From Adiantum capillus-veneris (taxonomy: Eukaryota; Streptophyta; Polypodiopsida; Polypodiales; Pteridaceae), in contig CM043942.1 of NCBI GenBank assembly GCA_014529385.2, positions 58,764,684 to 58,828,683 of the forward strand: 64,000 nt of DNA. Direction: 5' to 3'. How positions within the stretch are numbered: position 1 is the first letter of the stretch; each line of letters begins with the position of its first letter. A program made the translations under genes and the position numbers. A model generated the notes under the pieces. That model was not told the DNA's origin. It worked only from the letters and a program-made list of their open reading frames with translations, and searched no databases. This document shows, in pieces, positions 23,299-33,578 of the stretch.

Positions 23299-26210
23299 AT
23301 GGTTTGCTTCCACCACCACGTACTCCGCACACCAAAAGCATACATATTCGCTTACCCACGGCATTTGCACCGAAGACCACTAGTGAGGGTGATCAAAGGT
23401 CATCACAGGAACGTCGCACCGCTTTGTGAGACCAATGTTGACATTTGGGTGGATGGACATTTGTACCCTTACGATCCTATAAGCCGCTTCCATCCACCGT
23501 TTAATAGCCTTTCCACATTTCTTCAATTTCTTGGGAGGGGAGAAGCAGGCTTGTTAGGCTATTGCAAGCGGCTATGTATGGGTGCAGGTGCTTCTTTGCA
23601 TATGTGGATGCACGAATGTCAAGCTCTTCACCTCAAGACGACAGCATTACAAGAGAGTGTTGCCTCTTCGGAGAGGGTAGTTAAAATTCTTGAACAACAA
23701 ATGCAAGAAAAGGAGTCCCACATCCAGAAGCTTACCAACACCATCACATACTTGAAAGAAACACCCCTTGGTGCAAGGGAACGCAAACACCCGTATTCAT
23801 CCATTGAAACTCTTGCACATTCCGGAGGAGCAGGCAAATGACGAGTTACAGCCACAAGGTGATTTGGTCTTTACTTGCATGATGCATTGTTACTTCACAC
23901 TATTTTCTAACATTTATGTTTATTTGTTGCCAGAAACTTCATCCAGGAGGCATGCGGTGGAACAAGCCAAGATAATCGAGTCAACCTTCTCACTAGTTGT
24001 CTCAATACCGAGGACGTGATTTCTATCTTACAATCACCTAGAGGTAAGCACATTAAGGATGCAGTCACCAAGGACCTTATGCGTAAATTAAGAAATGTGG
24101 TTAGTGATGATGATGTTCAACAAGCTTGTGATGAGGCTGGAATCAGCACCAAAGCCTATCAGGCTATTTTTCAACTCCTAAAGCATGCACTCAAAGAACA
24201 TGGCATTGTGGAAAACCTATTTCCCGTTCCTCACAAGGTCAATCTTGCAAAGAAGGCCACAAACGAAGATGTGTTCTCCCGCATTGGGACATACCTACAC
24301 ATTGAGGACACAATGCCAACTTCCCTTTATGCTTCGTGCGCAACAAAGAAACAATCCATAAGACCTTCGGAGAAGGGCTTTCCTTACACAATGTGGAACA
24401 ATATTTTCGTGGATCTTAGAAGGCTTCAAGAAGCCATGCTTAGATTTTACGAGTTACCTGAAGAAGGTGACACACTTTACTTTTTTCTTTGGTATTATTC
24501 TTATCATAGACGCTGAAGTTTAAGGTCTTAGCACTATTTATTTTGTAGTGCTTGGCACAAAAGTCACTTTTGTGCTGAAACTCGATGAGTGTCAAATAGT
24601 GAAAGGCCGAAGGTTAGAGAGGTTAAGTGTCACTCTAATGAACGAGGCCCTTCTGCAAACCAAGCGAAGGGATTCAGTCGAGCCATATCCCACCCTATTT
24701 GAGATAGAGAAATCAGAGAAAGACATTTGGTGGTTGGGTGCTATTGAGGTGCCCAAAGAGACCAATGGAGTACTTTCATGGATTTTTGAGAGAACTCCAT
24801 GGATCACAGAAGTAATACACTCCCAAATTGCAGGTCAAAAGTTGGAGATTGAGGGCTTTGGTAGTTATGATGTGGAGTGGCACTTAGGTGGGGATTTGAA
24901 GACCATAAAGTGTTTGCTTGGCTGCAAACAAGGGGCTTCTTCTCTCATGCCTTGTCCATTTTGCACTCGAGGGTACAAACCTAATGGACAAAAATCACAT
25001 AAGAGCACTGCAAAGGCCGGTTACATGCTTCCATGGCAAGGGCATGGAGAACAAGGGTTAGATTGTCATGATGTCGGAGATGAAGGTAGAGAATGGGAAG
25101 CGTCTATTCTAAGATGTCCCATGCTCAATGCCCCAGACCGTGATAAAAAGGACCACACTTAGAATCCAATCTTTCGATTTCCTCTATCGAATGTACATTT
25201 TTGTACATTACACGCATTCATGCGCATTTTTGATAGGCTATTGAAGCTCCACATTGACTATGCTTTCACAATGAAACCGTTGGAAAAGTCCCAGGAAGCG
25301 ATCGAAAGAGTGGAGGTACTCTTGAATTCCATTGGTTGTCACGGTGGAAATGTGTCTATAGTTGCTGCAAAGAACACAGGGGAGGCCCATGAAATTGCTC
25401 AACAAGTGTCAATGAGTGGACAAAAAGCTAGACACTTTTTGAAGAGAGTTTCCCAAGGAAAGCCAAGTCGATATGATGCTCAAAACAGCTCCAACCAGCA
25501 GACAGGTAACCTTTGGGAGCTTTGGAAGGAGTTATGTAAAGCTACTACTGAAAATGATTCAAATGGCGAAATTGCAAACAAGCGCAAGCAAGTTTGGGCC
25601 CATTTTGATAAAATGGTCAAGCTTATGGGACTTAACAGCACAACAGAAGAACAACGTCAATCATTTCAAGAAGCTTTGGCGGATTTTCCCAAGGTCTTCA
25701 CCCTTTCTTGGGGTGAAAATAACATCACACATTACATGGTAAGTCATTCATGGTGTATTCATTACTAGGGATTGTTTTTATTTAATAATGTGGATCGTTT
25801 ACTCATGTAAACAGCATATCTTGTTTGCGCATGGTGCATTTTTTATGCACAAGTATGGATCGCTTGAAATTTTTAGCACTCAAGGCATGGAGAAGTCCCA
25901 TTATCGAGCAAGGGGAGTGTACTTCAAAAATACTCGACATGGTGGTGGAATGGTGCAATCCAATTATTTGGAGGAGATGTTCAACTGGTTTTTTCGCACA
26001 ACATTTGCTCGTAAGCTCACAATGGAGCGTGTGCGACAATCCAAGATTGCTATTGAAGCGCGCAAATGGAGTCGTCAAGAGCATAGCAACAAGTGGCAAA
26101 TGTCGCAAGGTCCCACCAAGCATGATGCATGGCGGCGATGCAGAGTGCGACAAGGATCAAAGTGGATACTGCGCGAGTCACTAAACGTGAACACAGGGTC
26201 CAACTCTTAG
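23299..26210 (+). pseudogene. Gene A1: candidate transposase of E1, four exons, two stops
   Basis: Exons 23299-23858, 23934-24466, 24549-25738 and 25815-26210, all with GT-AG borders, sum to a whole number of codons (892 residues). The start is uncertain, because the preceding pyrimidine-rich DNA is also open. Blocks shared with A2: IWVDGHLYPYDP and GLLGYCK, a coiled coil, VLKLDECQIV, WWLGA, GGDLKTIKC followed by CPFC, NVHFCTLHA, GGNVSIV, THYM, and TQGMEKSHYRAR followed by TRHGG. In-frame TGA (23839-23841) and TAG (25160-25162) break it. Asp at 24584, Asp at 24893 and Glu at 25890 are candidates for a DDE triad. The family name is unknown to me. Function as transposase is inferred from position and acidic pattern. 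Confidence 0.75.
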
Positions 26211-26262
26211 CGACATGTTTATTTTAAAAAAAATACTTCTTTTAAAAAAATTAGTGTGAACA

Positions 26263-26283
26263 GGGCCCTTTTTAAATGGGCCC
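26263..26283 (+). promoter_or_regulatory. Paired GGGCCC motifs upstream of the H3-like gene
   Basis: GGGCCC at 26263-26268 and again at 26278-26283, just ahead of the TATA box. TGGGCC/GGCCCA elements occur in promoters of plant proliferation genes. Here only their position suggests a role. Confidence 0.4.
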
Positions 26284-26284
26284 T

Positions 26285-26292
26285 TATAAATA
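26285..26292 (+). promoter_or_regulatory. TATA box of the H3-like gene
   Basis: TATAAATA lies 58 bases ahead of the ATG at 26350, leaving room for a short leader. It indicates that the H3-like gene has its own promoter and is not simply the tail of gene A1, which ends at 26210. Confidence 0.65.
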
Positions 26293-26349
26293 TTGCATGC
26301 TCTCATAAATCACTCATTTCTTAAGAACAAGTGAGCTCTTACCAACGAA

Positions 26350-27246
26350 ATGGCGCGCACCAAACAAACCGCGAAAGAGCATCCGCCTGCCAACAAAAAC
26401 ACCCTCCAAGGATGTGAGAAGCCGTCATGGCTTAAAGGCACAAGAAAACGGCCACGAACACCTGACCGTTCCAGGAACTCTTCTGGTAGTGGGCATGGTG
26501 GTAGGGCACGAGAGTCATCAAGGACTGTTGAATCTCCACCTCCTCAACATATAACACCTAGAAAGAGAATGAAGCAATGTGCCCAGTGCTGGAGAGAAGC
26601 AAAGGGCTAGCAAACATCAGAGTCCGATAGGGAGCAGCCGTCGCGCCCCCAATCACAAGCAGGACCATCCAAGACTCGGGTGGTCCATACAGACACCGAA
26701 TCAGAGAGTGAGCCACCATGGCTGCGAGAAAAAATACTGCACACACACTGGGTGGCCTTTGGGGGGAAGACATTGCCTCAAGGCTAGGGAGCTCTCCCCA
26801 CACGACAAGATCGGCAACCAAGGGAAGAAGAAGAATCAGAAGAGGCTGCAGAACCAGCCCCTAAGCATGTAAATAGGCGCAAGTCTAAGTTTTTCAAGAA
26901 GCCTGAACGCCGCCCGCCAGTAAATGTGCAAGTGCCCCCAAGACAACCGCAGCGGCGCCGAAAAATAGCAAGGGCATTTGCAGAAATCCGCCACTACCAG
27001 AAGACAACAGAGCTCTTGATTCGACGCGCCCCCTTTGCTCGCATTGTGAAGGAGGTGCTTCAAAGCTATGGAAATCACTATAGAATGCAAGCAATAGCAC
27101 TAGAGGCTATTCAAGAAGCTGCAGAGGCCCACATCATTTCGGTGTTGGAAGATACCAACCTATGCGCCATTCATGCAAAGCGAGTGACAATACAGCCAAA
27201 AGATATGCAGCTTGCACGTCGATTGCGACGAGACTTCGAGCATTAG
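26350..27246 (+). pseudogene. Histone-H3-like gene carried by E1
   Basis: One frame of 298 codons with two in-frame TAG codons (26608-26610 and 26785-26787). Residues 1-8 are MARTKQTA, the H3 tail including Lys4. Residues about 9-205 are a Lys/Arg/Ser/Pro-rich and later Glu-rich linker. Residues about 209-298 are an H3 histone fold: [38 protein letters not shown] (267-281) and [12 protein letters not shown]. By hand alignment about 53 of 88 fold positions equal canonical H3. Loop 1 has canonical length, unlike most centromeric H3. H3 is normally 135 residues, so the linker more than doubles it. The region between the stops keeps coding character, so recent nonsense is more likely than introns, but splicing is not excluded. 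Confidence 0.8.
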
Positions 27247-27387
27247 CCGAAGTTATCCCTCTTTTTGTATTGCACACCCTTATCTTTGTAATGATTTGAC
27301 TTTCCAATGACAATATGATCAACAGTTGTGTCTACTCTGTCTATTATCTTTGTAATTTCAAGTTATGTATGTAATTGCAGTCAATTT

Positions 27388-29240
27388 CAGTAAATTTGTG
27401 CATTTTAAGTACCCTTGGGGGTAGATAAGCCTACAAGGGGCCAAAAAAAGCCTGGCCACAAGGGCGCGCAAATGGCCCATCCAAAACTAATGGATGGGCC
27501 ATTTGCACGCCCTTGTGGCCAGGCCTTTTTCTGCCCCTTTTAGGCTTATCTACCCCCAAGGGTACTTAAAATGCACAAATTTACTAAAACCTATTGGTTT
27601 TGCATCAATATTTTATATGGATCCTTGTGGACACCTTTTTTTGGTCATTTCAAGCTTTGAATTCCTTATAGGATATCAAAACAAATAACATATTGTGATA
27701 TCAAGTGTCTATGCAACATTAATTTGGATTTTTCAAATGTCCAATGTAATTGGACTTTTTGGTGGAGGGGTGTACTAGGTAGAGCTAAAGCAGGTGATAG
27801 TGTGCTGGAAAATTCATTTCATAATTGATTTCAGCTTTTCTAGTGTCCTTGAGTCTGAACATATGCTGGAATTGCCATAAAAAGGGTGCATTTAAATGAA
27901 TGATGCAAAACCAATCCATTGCAGTATATTTGTGCTTTTTAAGTACCCTAGGGGGTAGATTGGCTTATAAGGGGCAAAAAAATACCTAGCCACAAGGGCG
28001 CGCAAATAACCCATCCAAAACTGATGGATGGGCCATTTGCGCGCCCTTGTGGCCAGGCCTTTTTCCGCCCCTTTTAGGCTTATCTACCCCCAAGGGTACT
28101 TAAAATGCACAAATTTACTAAAACCTATTGGTTTTGCATCAATCTTTTACATGGATCCTTGTGGACACCTTTTTTTGGTCATTTCAAGCTTTGAATTCTT
28201 TATAGGATATCAAAACAAATAACATATTGTGAAACCAAGTGTCTATGCAACATTAATTTGGATTTTTCAAATGTCCAATGTAATTGGACTTTTTGGTGAA
28301 GGGGTGTACTAGGTAGAGCTAAAGCAGGTGATAGTGTGCTGGAAAATTCATTTCATAATTGATTTCAGCTTTTCTAGTGTCCTTGAGTCTGAACATATGC
28401 TGGAATTTCCATATGAAAAGGGTGCATTTAAATGAATGATGCAAAACGAATCCATTGCAGTATATTTGTGCTTTTTAAGTACCCTAGGGTGTAGATTGGC
28501 TTATAAGGGGCAAAAAAATGCCTGGCCACAAGGGCGCGCAAATAGCCCATCCAAAACTGATGGATGGGCCATTTGCGCGTCCTTGTGGCCAGGCCTTTTT
28601 CTGCCCCTTTTAAGCTTATCTACCCCCAAGGGTACTTAAAATGCACAAATTTACTAAAACCTATTGGTTTTGCATCAATATTTTACATGGATCCTTGTGG
28701 ACACCTTTTTTTGGTCATTTCAAGCTTTGAATTCCTTATAGGATATCAAAACAAATAACATATTGTGAAACCAAGTGTCTATGCAACATTAATTTGGATT
28801 TTTCAAATGTCCAATGTAATTGGACTTTTTGGTGGAGGGGTGTACTAGGTAGAGCTAAATCAGGTGATAAGCAGGTGATAGTGTGTTCGAAAATTCATTT
28901 CATAATTGATTTCAGCTTTTCTAGTGTCCTCGAGTCTGAACATATGCTGGAATTGCCATAAAAAGGGTGCATTTAAATGAATGATGCAAAACCAATCCAG
29001 CAGTATATTTGTGCTTTTTAAGTACCCTAGGGGGTAGATTGGCTTATAAGGGGCAAAAAAATGCTTGGCCACAAGGGCGCGCAAATGGCCCATCCAAAAC
29101 TGGTGGATGGGCCATTTGCGCGCCCTTGTGGCCAGACATTTGTTTGCCTCTTATAGATTAATCTACCCCCTAGGGTACTTAAAAAGCACAAATATAGTGA
29201 AATTGACTGCAATTACATACAGAACTTGAAATAACAAAGT
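27388..29240. repeat. Four-copy tandem array of hairpin-forming palindromes
   Basis: Units of about 535 bp. Each contains an inverted repeat with arms of about 70-90 bases around a centre such as TGGATGGGCCATTTGC. Palindromes lie at about 27391-27583, 27940-28120, 28476-28655 and 29013-29185. Between them is a shared AT-rich spacer. The outer ends (near 27340 and 29245) are also mutually inverted, so the array as a whole folds back. It separates the convergent H3-like and B1 genes. Short ORFs inside (for example 27494-27688) repeat with the unit and are not genes. Confidence 0.92.
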
Positions 29241-29372
29241 CACTGATCAAAAAACAATTCATATCACCAATTGAAACAATTTTCAAGATTGACAAATCAG
29301 ATTCAAAAGAATTTGCAATATAGAGAGACAATTTCAAATATTTTTTATTCCTTCCAGCACGGTGATTTTATA

Positions 29373-30949
29373 TCATGTATCTGAGGAGTTCATAATTTTT
29401 TTGACCATTTCCTGGCGCCTATTTTGCGCGTAAGGCAACTCCCCAGTCAAGAGGGACTGCGCTATGTCATTTGGGTCAGTTGAGCCAATGGAAGCATGTA
29501 TCCCTATCTGGGCAAGCACTTTACCATGAAAGCCAGTGCCAAACCCTGTGCATACAAGGGATCTACGCACTAGGAACACTTGATGCGCAGTTTGAGCAAT
29601 GGTGCTCAAACACAAAAACTTGCTCAAAGCTTTTAACGACCAAGTCATAAAATGGGCTTGGGGAGTAAATTCATTATGGATAATGGCCACATCGCCAGGG
29701 GGGAGTTGTCTTAGGTAATGCGCAAGGGAAGCTTGAGGTCCAAAGCCCGTCTGCTTGCAACCCGTTCTTGTAGCAAAATCATCAACCTCCACAACATCCT
29801 GTCATAAACCTATGAAGGTAAAGAAAAAAGACAATGAAGGATAAAATAGTAACATGAAAAGTAGGATACAATTTACCTCCTGCTCCTTGTCGTCCTCCTC
29901 CCTGTTGCCCTTTGCATCCAAGTCAATGCTCCCATGCACCACAGATACAAGCTTTGGATCATCAGATGGGAGGTCGCATAATGGCATAGGCATCCTAGCA
30001 GCCTCAACCTTGGCTTGGGTGGCTTGGAAATCTTCATCAGCCACGTGCAACTGCTCTGCTGCCAGGAGCTCCGCACATACAACTACAATAGTGTCAGCAA
30101 CAGAGTCCCCATCTGGCAAGAGCTTGCTTTCTAGGGCATCTGGCGTATTGTCTAAGGGACATTTACTGCTGTTGCATAGCACGCTCAAGCATTCATCCAT
30201 GCGCAGGCCAAATGATTTTTCCAAATCATGCAGGAACACATACTCCTCCCCATCCACTAACACTGAGGAGAAGCGGCTGATTTCTACCTCTGGGATTGCC
30301 ACATCCGTCAGTGGTAGTGGCACTGGAGTGTCACTAGGGCCAGCCGCAACTATGGATTTCTCAACCACTTCCTCAAGACCCCTAGGGTACTCGAGCCGGT
30401 GTGCTTTTCCTTCCGCTGCAGGGTTCATGGGGATAACCTGCTGCTCCTTGGTGTCCCTGATAAAGGACCCAACTTGAAGGTGTGGTAAGCGGAGCTTCTC
30501 CAAAACAGGTTCCTCGCTCACCAAGAAGATAAATGTTGCGAGCCGAGAAAGGTACTCCACCCCCAACTTGCGCTTCTTGAGCGCTGACACCCCAGGGGCT
30601 TGCTCGTCCAAGTAATGGCCTGCATCGGTTGCAATTTCTTGGAATCGTTGCAACCGCTTGGAGAATGGGCGATCACCTTTGTGTATATAGCGCAAAAGAT
30701 CGCAAGGCACCCAGATCCCTGCATGTGGGGGGATAGATACAGAATATTTTATGATGTGCTCCTCCATGAACGCAGAAATCTCCTCAAATGCATCCATGTG
30801 AAGGGCAACTGTGGCGTCAAGGGCAGGGAGATGAGTAAGAAGGTGTGGAGGTCCAACTTCCCTTTGTATTTGGTGTCCTCGAGGAAGAGGATGAAGCGTG
30901 ACAAAGGGGTGGATGTGGGTGCAGATGCAGAGGCTGTGGCAGCATCCAT
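29373..30949 (-). pseudogene. Gene B1: conserved convergent partner gene of E1
   Basis: Last exon 29798-29373 and a preceding exon ending at 29877, joined by a GT-AG intron (29799-29876). From MDAFEE at 30797 to the stop there are 448 codons without interruption. An upstream start at 30949 (MDAATASASAP) is in another frame, so either a frameshift lies near 30830 or the gene starts at 30797. The last exon is homologous to 63436-63864 in E2 (ALAQYLSKL/SLAHYLRQL, then IVVFHNSMSQ/VAIIHNEFTP, then FKTLSRFL/LKALSKFL). Function unknown. Conservation as a second gene in both elements suggests a role in mobility or its control. Confidence 0.65.
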
Positions 30950-31030
30950 GTCTAACCTGGGGTGTGGATAGAGAGTGGAGGAGCTCAAGAGTTGCAAAAG
31001 TGAAAATAGTGAATGAGTTAGGTGGCCCCC

Positions 31031-31038
31031 CTTTTATA
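31031..31038 (-). promoter_or_regulatory. TATA box of gene B1
   Basis: The minus strand reads TATAAAAG, about 82 bases ahead of the ATG at 30949. This favours 30949 over 30797 as the original start of B1. Confidence 0.6.
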
Positions 31039-31193
31039 ATGGACCCTTTTTTTAAGACATAAAAAAAAGGCACTTTCACGAAAAAATGATTTCTCATCCC
31101 AATGCAAAAAATTATATTCAAAGGCATGATTTGCCGAAGTAAATCATGTTGATTACAGCGGGGATCAATATGAAAATTGCAAGAGTTACAAAG

Positions 31194-32534
31194 TTATAAG
31201 ATCGATAGCATAGTTCCATCTATCCCCCAGTCCTCCTCGACCTTCAATTTGTCTTCCATTCTCTTCCCAATGTGCGGACATTCATTACAATAAGCATCTA
31301 ATGATCGACAAACCATGATGTATTGAAAATGTGGTGGAAGGATTCTCACCTTGTGACCTTGTAAACTAAATTTTTCTTGTTGAAGGGCCTCAAAACCCAT
31401 AATAACCAAATGTTCTCGAACATTACTGAGAGTCCAATGCTTGTTCACTTGGACTGCCTCCAAATCATCGTTGGGCATCTTCACTGCAATGTCAAAGCTT
31501 GCAATAGCGCCGTCTACACTCTGTAAGAGAGTCCACACTCCAAGCTTGCACATCGAACGATCATAGTGAAATCGTATGTACAAGGAGGTGCGGGATTTCA
31601 AATAGCGCATTCCAATACCTGAAGCTCCAACCTTACAATGGTACCGGTCCCCGTTTTGCATGCCCTCCACAAAACCCCAATCCTCTTCTAAAAGCCTTCC
31701 TAATTCCTCGTAATGCGCATCTTTACATACAAGCATTGTGGTAGTCTCCACAAATCCAAACTCTTTAAAAATGTGCACAAAACAATGAATAGGCAAACAC
31801 CAACTCAAGCCCACAGACCTAGAAGCTTTAGAGTATTTCAAAGAGTTTTGGACATCCATTATCATCTTTTGCTTGAAAGATGCTACCGACCACAAATCTG
31901 GGACCGGCCACTCCATACTTAATAAGGAAGTTACTTTGATGGGTTCAAGCGTTCCAAATGCTTGTGTAGAAGTAAGGAAAATATAGGAGTGAGAATAGAA
32001 GAAAATCCTTCTTTGAACCAGTTTGGTTGGGCAAAGATGTGGGAACATTATTGCTCCAATATCCGCATGTATAGCATTGAATGTGCCGGAGAGACTATGT
32101 AGTGGCTGCTCCTCCACCAACGTGGATGGAAATATGACTATAAATGCATGACAAATGTTAAGTATGAATCCATAATAACATTACACGGTGATTTCACACC
32201 TAGCTTTGTATTCTCAAAACATGTACTTACAATGTGTTGGAAATCAAGGTGGTTGTTGCAAGTGCATGGTTGACATTGAGAAAACATGTTGCACAATGGC
32301 TATGGTCCCCTTGTCTTTGCAGTTCTTGAACCCAAGGAGCTTTCCTTTCCAATAAAGATCCAAGTTTGCACGATTCCGCACACAATGAGGGCCAACAGAA
32401 GATGGTTGCATGTATACCAAAGCACCTTTGGTGAACTCTTGTGGCTCCCACTCATCATCTACACCTCTAGTGTTGTGGCATGCAAGTGCTGTGACCTCAT
32501 CCTTTGGCCGCCTTTGCGAAGTAGAGTTGGCCAT
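31194..32534 (-). pseudogene. Gene C1: third gene of E1, two exons
   Basis: Exon 32534-32231 and exon 32137-31194, joined by a GT-AG intron with a strong GTAAGT donor. Together they make exactly 416 codons. A single TGA (32244-32246) interrupts exon 1, five codons before the donor. The protein begins MANSTSQRRPKDEV and contains KGALVYMQPSS, then RANLDLYWKGKLLGF, and later EEDWGFVEGMQNGDRYHC and PHIGKRMEDKLKVEEDWG. I do not recognise a domain. The counterpart in E2 would lie beyond the window end. The predicted leader (32630-32720) holds a repeat of about 40 bases. Confidence 0.55.
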
Positions 32535-32629
32535 GGTTGAGCAAAGCAAACTAGGAGAAGGAGAAGAACCTTGCTTGTTGCTACAATGTAGGTGGGATAA
32601 AGTGATATGAGAAAGTGGTTAACCCTTGT

Positions 32630-32720
32630 GGCAATGGGAGGAGAAGATGGACAACCCTTGCTTGGTGTGGCACTGGGAGGAGAAGGTGGATAACCCTTGC
32701 TTGGTGTGGCAATGGAAGGT
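32630..32720. repeat. Short tandem repeat in the C1 leader
   Basis: Two full and one partial copy of a unit of about 40 bases containing CAAGGGTTATCCACCTTC in minus orientation. It lies directly upstream of the C1 start codon. Confidence 0.75.
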
Positions 32721-33122
32721 GGTAGGGGAGGAGCTTCCTTGCTGCAACAATGGAGATGGTGTAGAGAGAGAGAGAGTGTTGGAGTAGAGGATGAGTGTGA
32801 TGGTTGCAACCAAGGAGGGGTTGGAAAAGGGGTTCTAGAGAGAGAAAATCACTTTTTGCCTAATAACTACTTTTGGGGGAGCTCAGGATAGCAAAAAAAG
32901 ATTTTTTAAAAGTTTTTTTTTAAATTTTGAATTTTAGGGTTTTTGGATGCACGTTTTGACTTTTTGAGATCAAAAAATACTTTTTTGACCATAAAATAGT
33001 TTTAGGGGGGTTTTCAGAAGATGAAATTCGAGTTTTGAAATTTTTGAAAAATTTCAAATTTTTGGGATTTTTTCAAAACCGGATAAAAAAGGAGGGAAGT
33101 TGGAGGTTCCATATGGCCCACC

Positions 33123-33146
33123 CAACCCCCCCCCCCCCCCCCCCCA
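33123..33146. repeat. Poly-C tract near the right end of E1
   Basis: More than 20 consecutive C residues, about 160 bases inside the right terminus. The left end has a shorter G tract near 22873-22882, so the G/C runs are roughly symmetric in inverted orientation. Confidence 0.9.
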
Positions 33147-33280
33147 CCCCACCTTCTCACTAGGTAAGAGCCCATTTAAGAAGTATAAGACTACTTTGTC
33201 CCCCTACATTTTTGAGGGCATAGAGTGTGTCCACCACCCTCTTCTCATTGGCTGGCCTCTAATTAACCTTAATCCCAAAG

Positions 33281-33307
33281 GGCCCCTAAAGGGTTCATAT
33301 TTTTCCT
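33281..33307 (-). repeat. Right terminal inverted repeat of E1
   Basis: Reverse complement starts AGGAAAAATATGAACC and ends GGGGCC, matching 22665-22691. It is followed by AATGGATT, the presumed target duplication. Confidence 0.7.
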
Positions 33308-33578
33308 AATGGATTGGGATTACAGATCAAGATTACAACGAATATGATTACAGAGAGAAAGTACAGCCGACAATACTGCCAATGGTGCTCAAGTACAATT
33401 ATATCCAAAGTGCTAACCCAAGTGATAACAATTGCCAACCCGATAACAATGTAATGGGCCCTATTTATACACTTCGGGTTTACTGTAGTAATTACTCTAG
33501 TAATTACTAAGTAATTCGCTGCCCATCTTCTAAGAAGACGTTCCCACATAGTGACTATCCAGCCGTCCATAGCTATCA
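33308..33578 (-). repeat. 5' LTR of element D, promoter part
   Basis: Inferred continuation of 22443-22664. The minus strand starts TGATAGC (complement ending at 33578) and carries a TATA box at 33461-33469. With E1 removed the LTR would be about 490 bases, a normal size. No second copy is available to confirm it. Confidence 0.4.
33461..33469 (-). promoter_or_regulatory. TATA box of element D LTR
   Basis: The minus strand reads TATAAATAG, well placed to drive D toward its gag gene before E1 intervened. Confidence 0.5.

Larger units (their letters stand above)
22665..33307. mobile_element. E1: TIR element with A, H3-like, B and C genes
   Basis: Terminal inverted repeats begin AGGAGAAATATGAACC on the left (22665) and AGGAAAAATATGAACC on the right (reverse complement ending 33307): 15 of 16 bases, and about 22 of 27 over the longer match. 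They are flanked by CATGCATT (22657-22664) and AATGGATT (33308-33315), 6 of 8 bases alike, consistent with an aged 8-bp target duplication. It contains gene A1 and an H3-like gene on plus, a palindrome array, and genes B1 and C1 on minus. It has no RT and no LTR, so it is a DNA transposon candidate. E2 at the window end is a relative. Confidence 0.75.

Noticed and set aside
26600-26800. Stop codons in the H3-like gene corrected by RNA editing
   Set aside because: U-to-C editing in plants is an organelle process, and nothing here supports it. Nonsense mutation is simpler.
26350-27246. Centromeric H3 (CENH3) interpretation
   Set aside because: Loop 1 has canonical length and the [15 protein letters not shown] block is canonical, so the fold looks like ordinary H3 with drift.
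27494-28758. Three near-identical 64-codon ORFs
   Set aside because: They repeat with the 535-bp unit and lie on one arm of the palindromes, without any independent sign of coding.
27388-29240. CRISPR-like array
   Set aside because: Unit length of about 535 bp with conserved spacers in plant DNA; it is tandem duplication of a palindrome.
30324-30350. Possible E2 left terminus near 60324 (CATTAGGAAATTTCGG)
   Set aside because: The intended site is 60324-60350. Only about eight bases match the E1 terminus before the similarity fails, so it is not distinguishable from chance.
29854-30477. 207-codon plus-strand ORF, Ser/Thr-rich
   Set aside because: It is the antisense shadow of gene B1, whose minus-strand frame is supported by homology to B2 and an intron.
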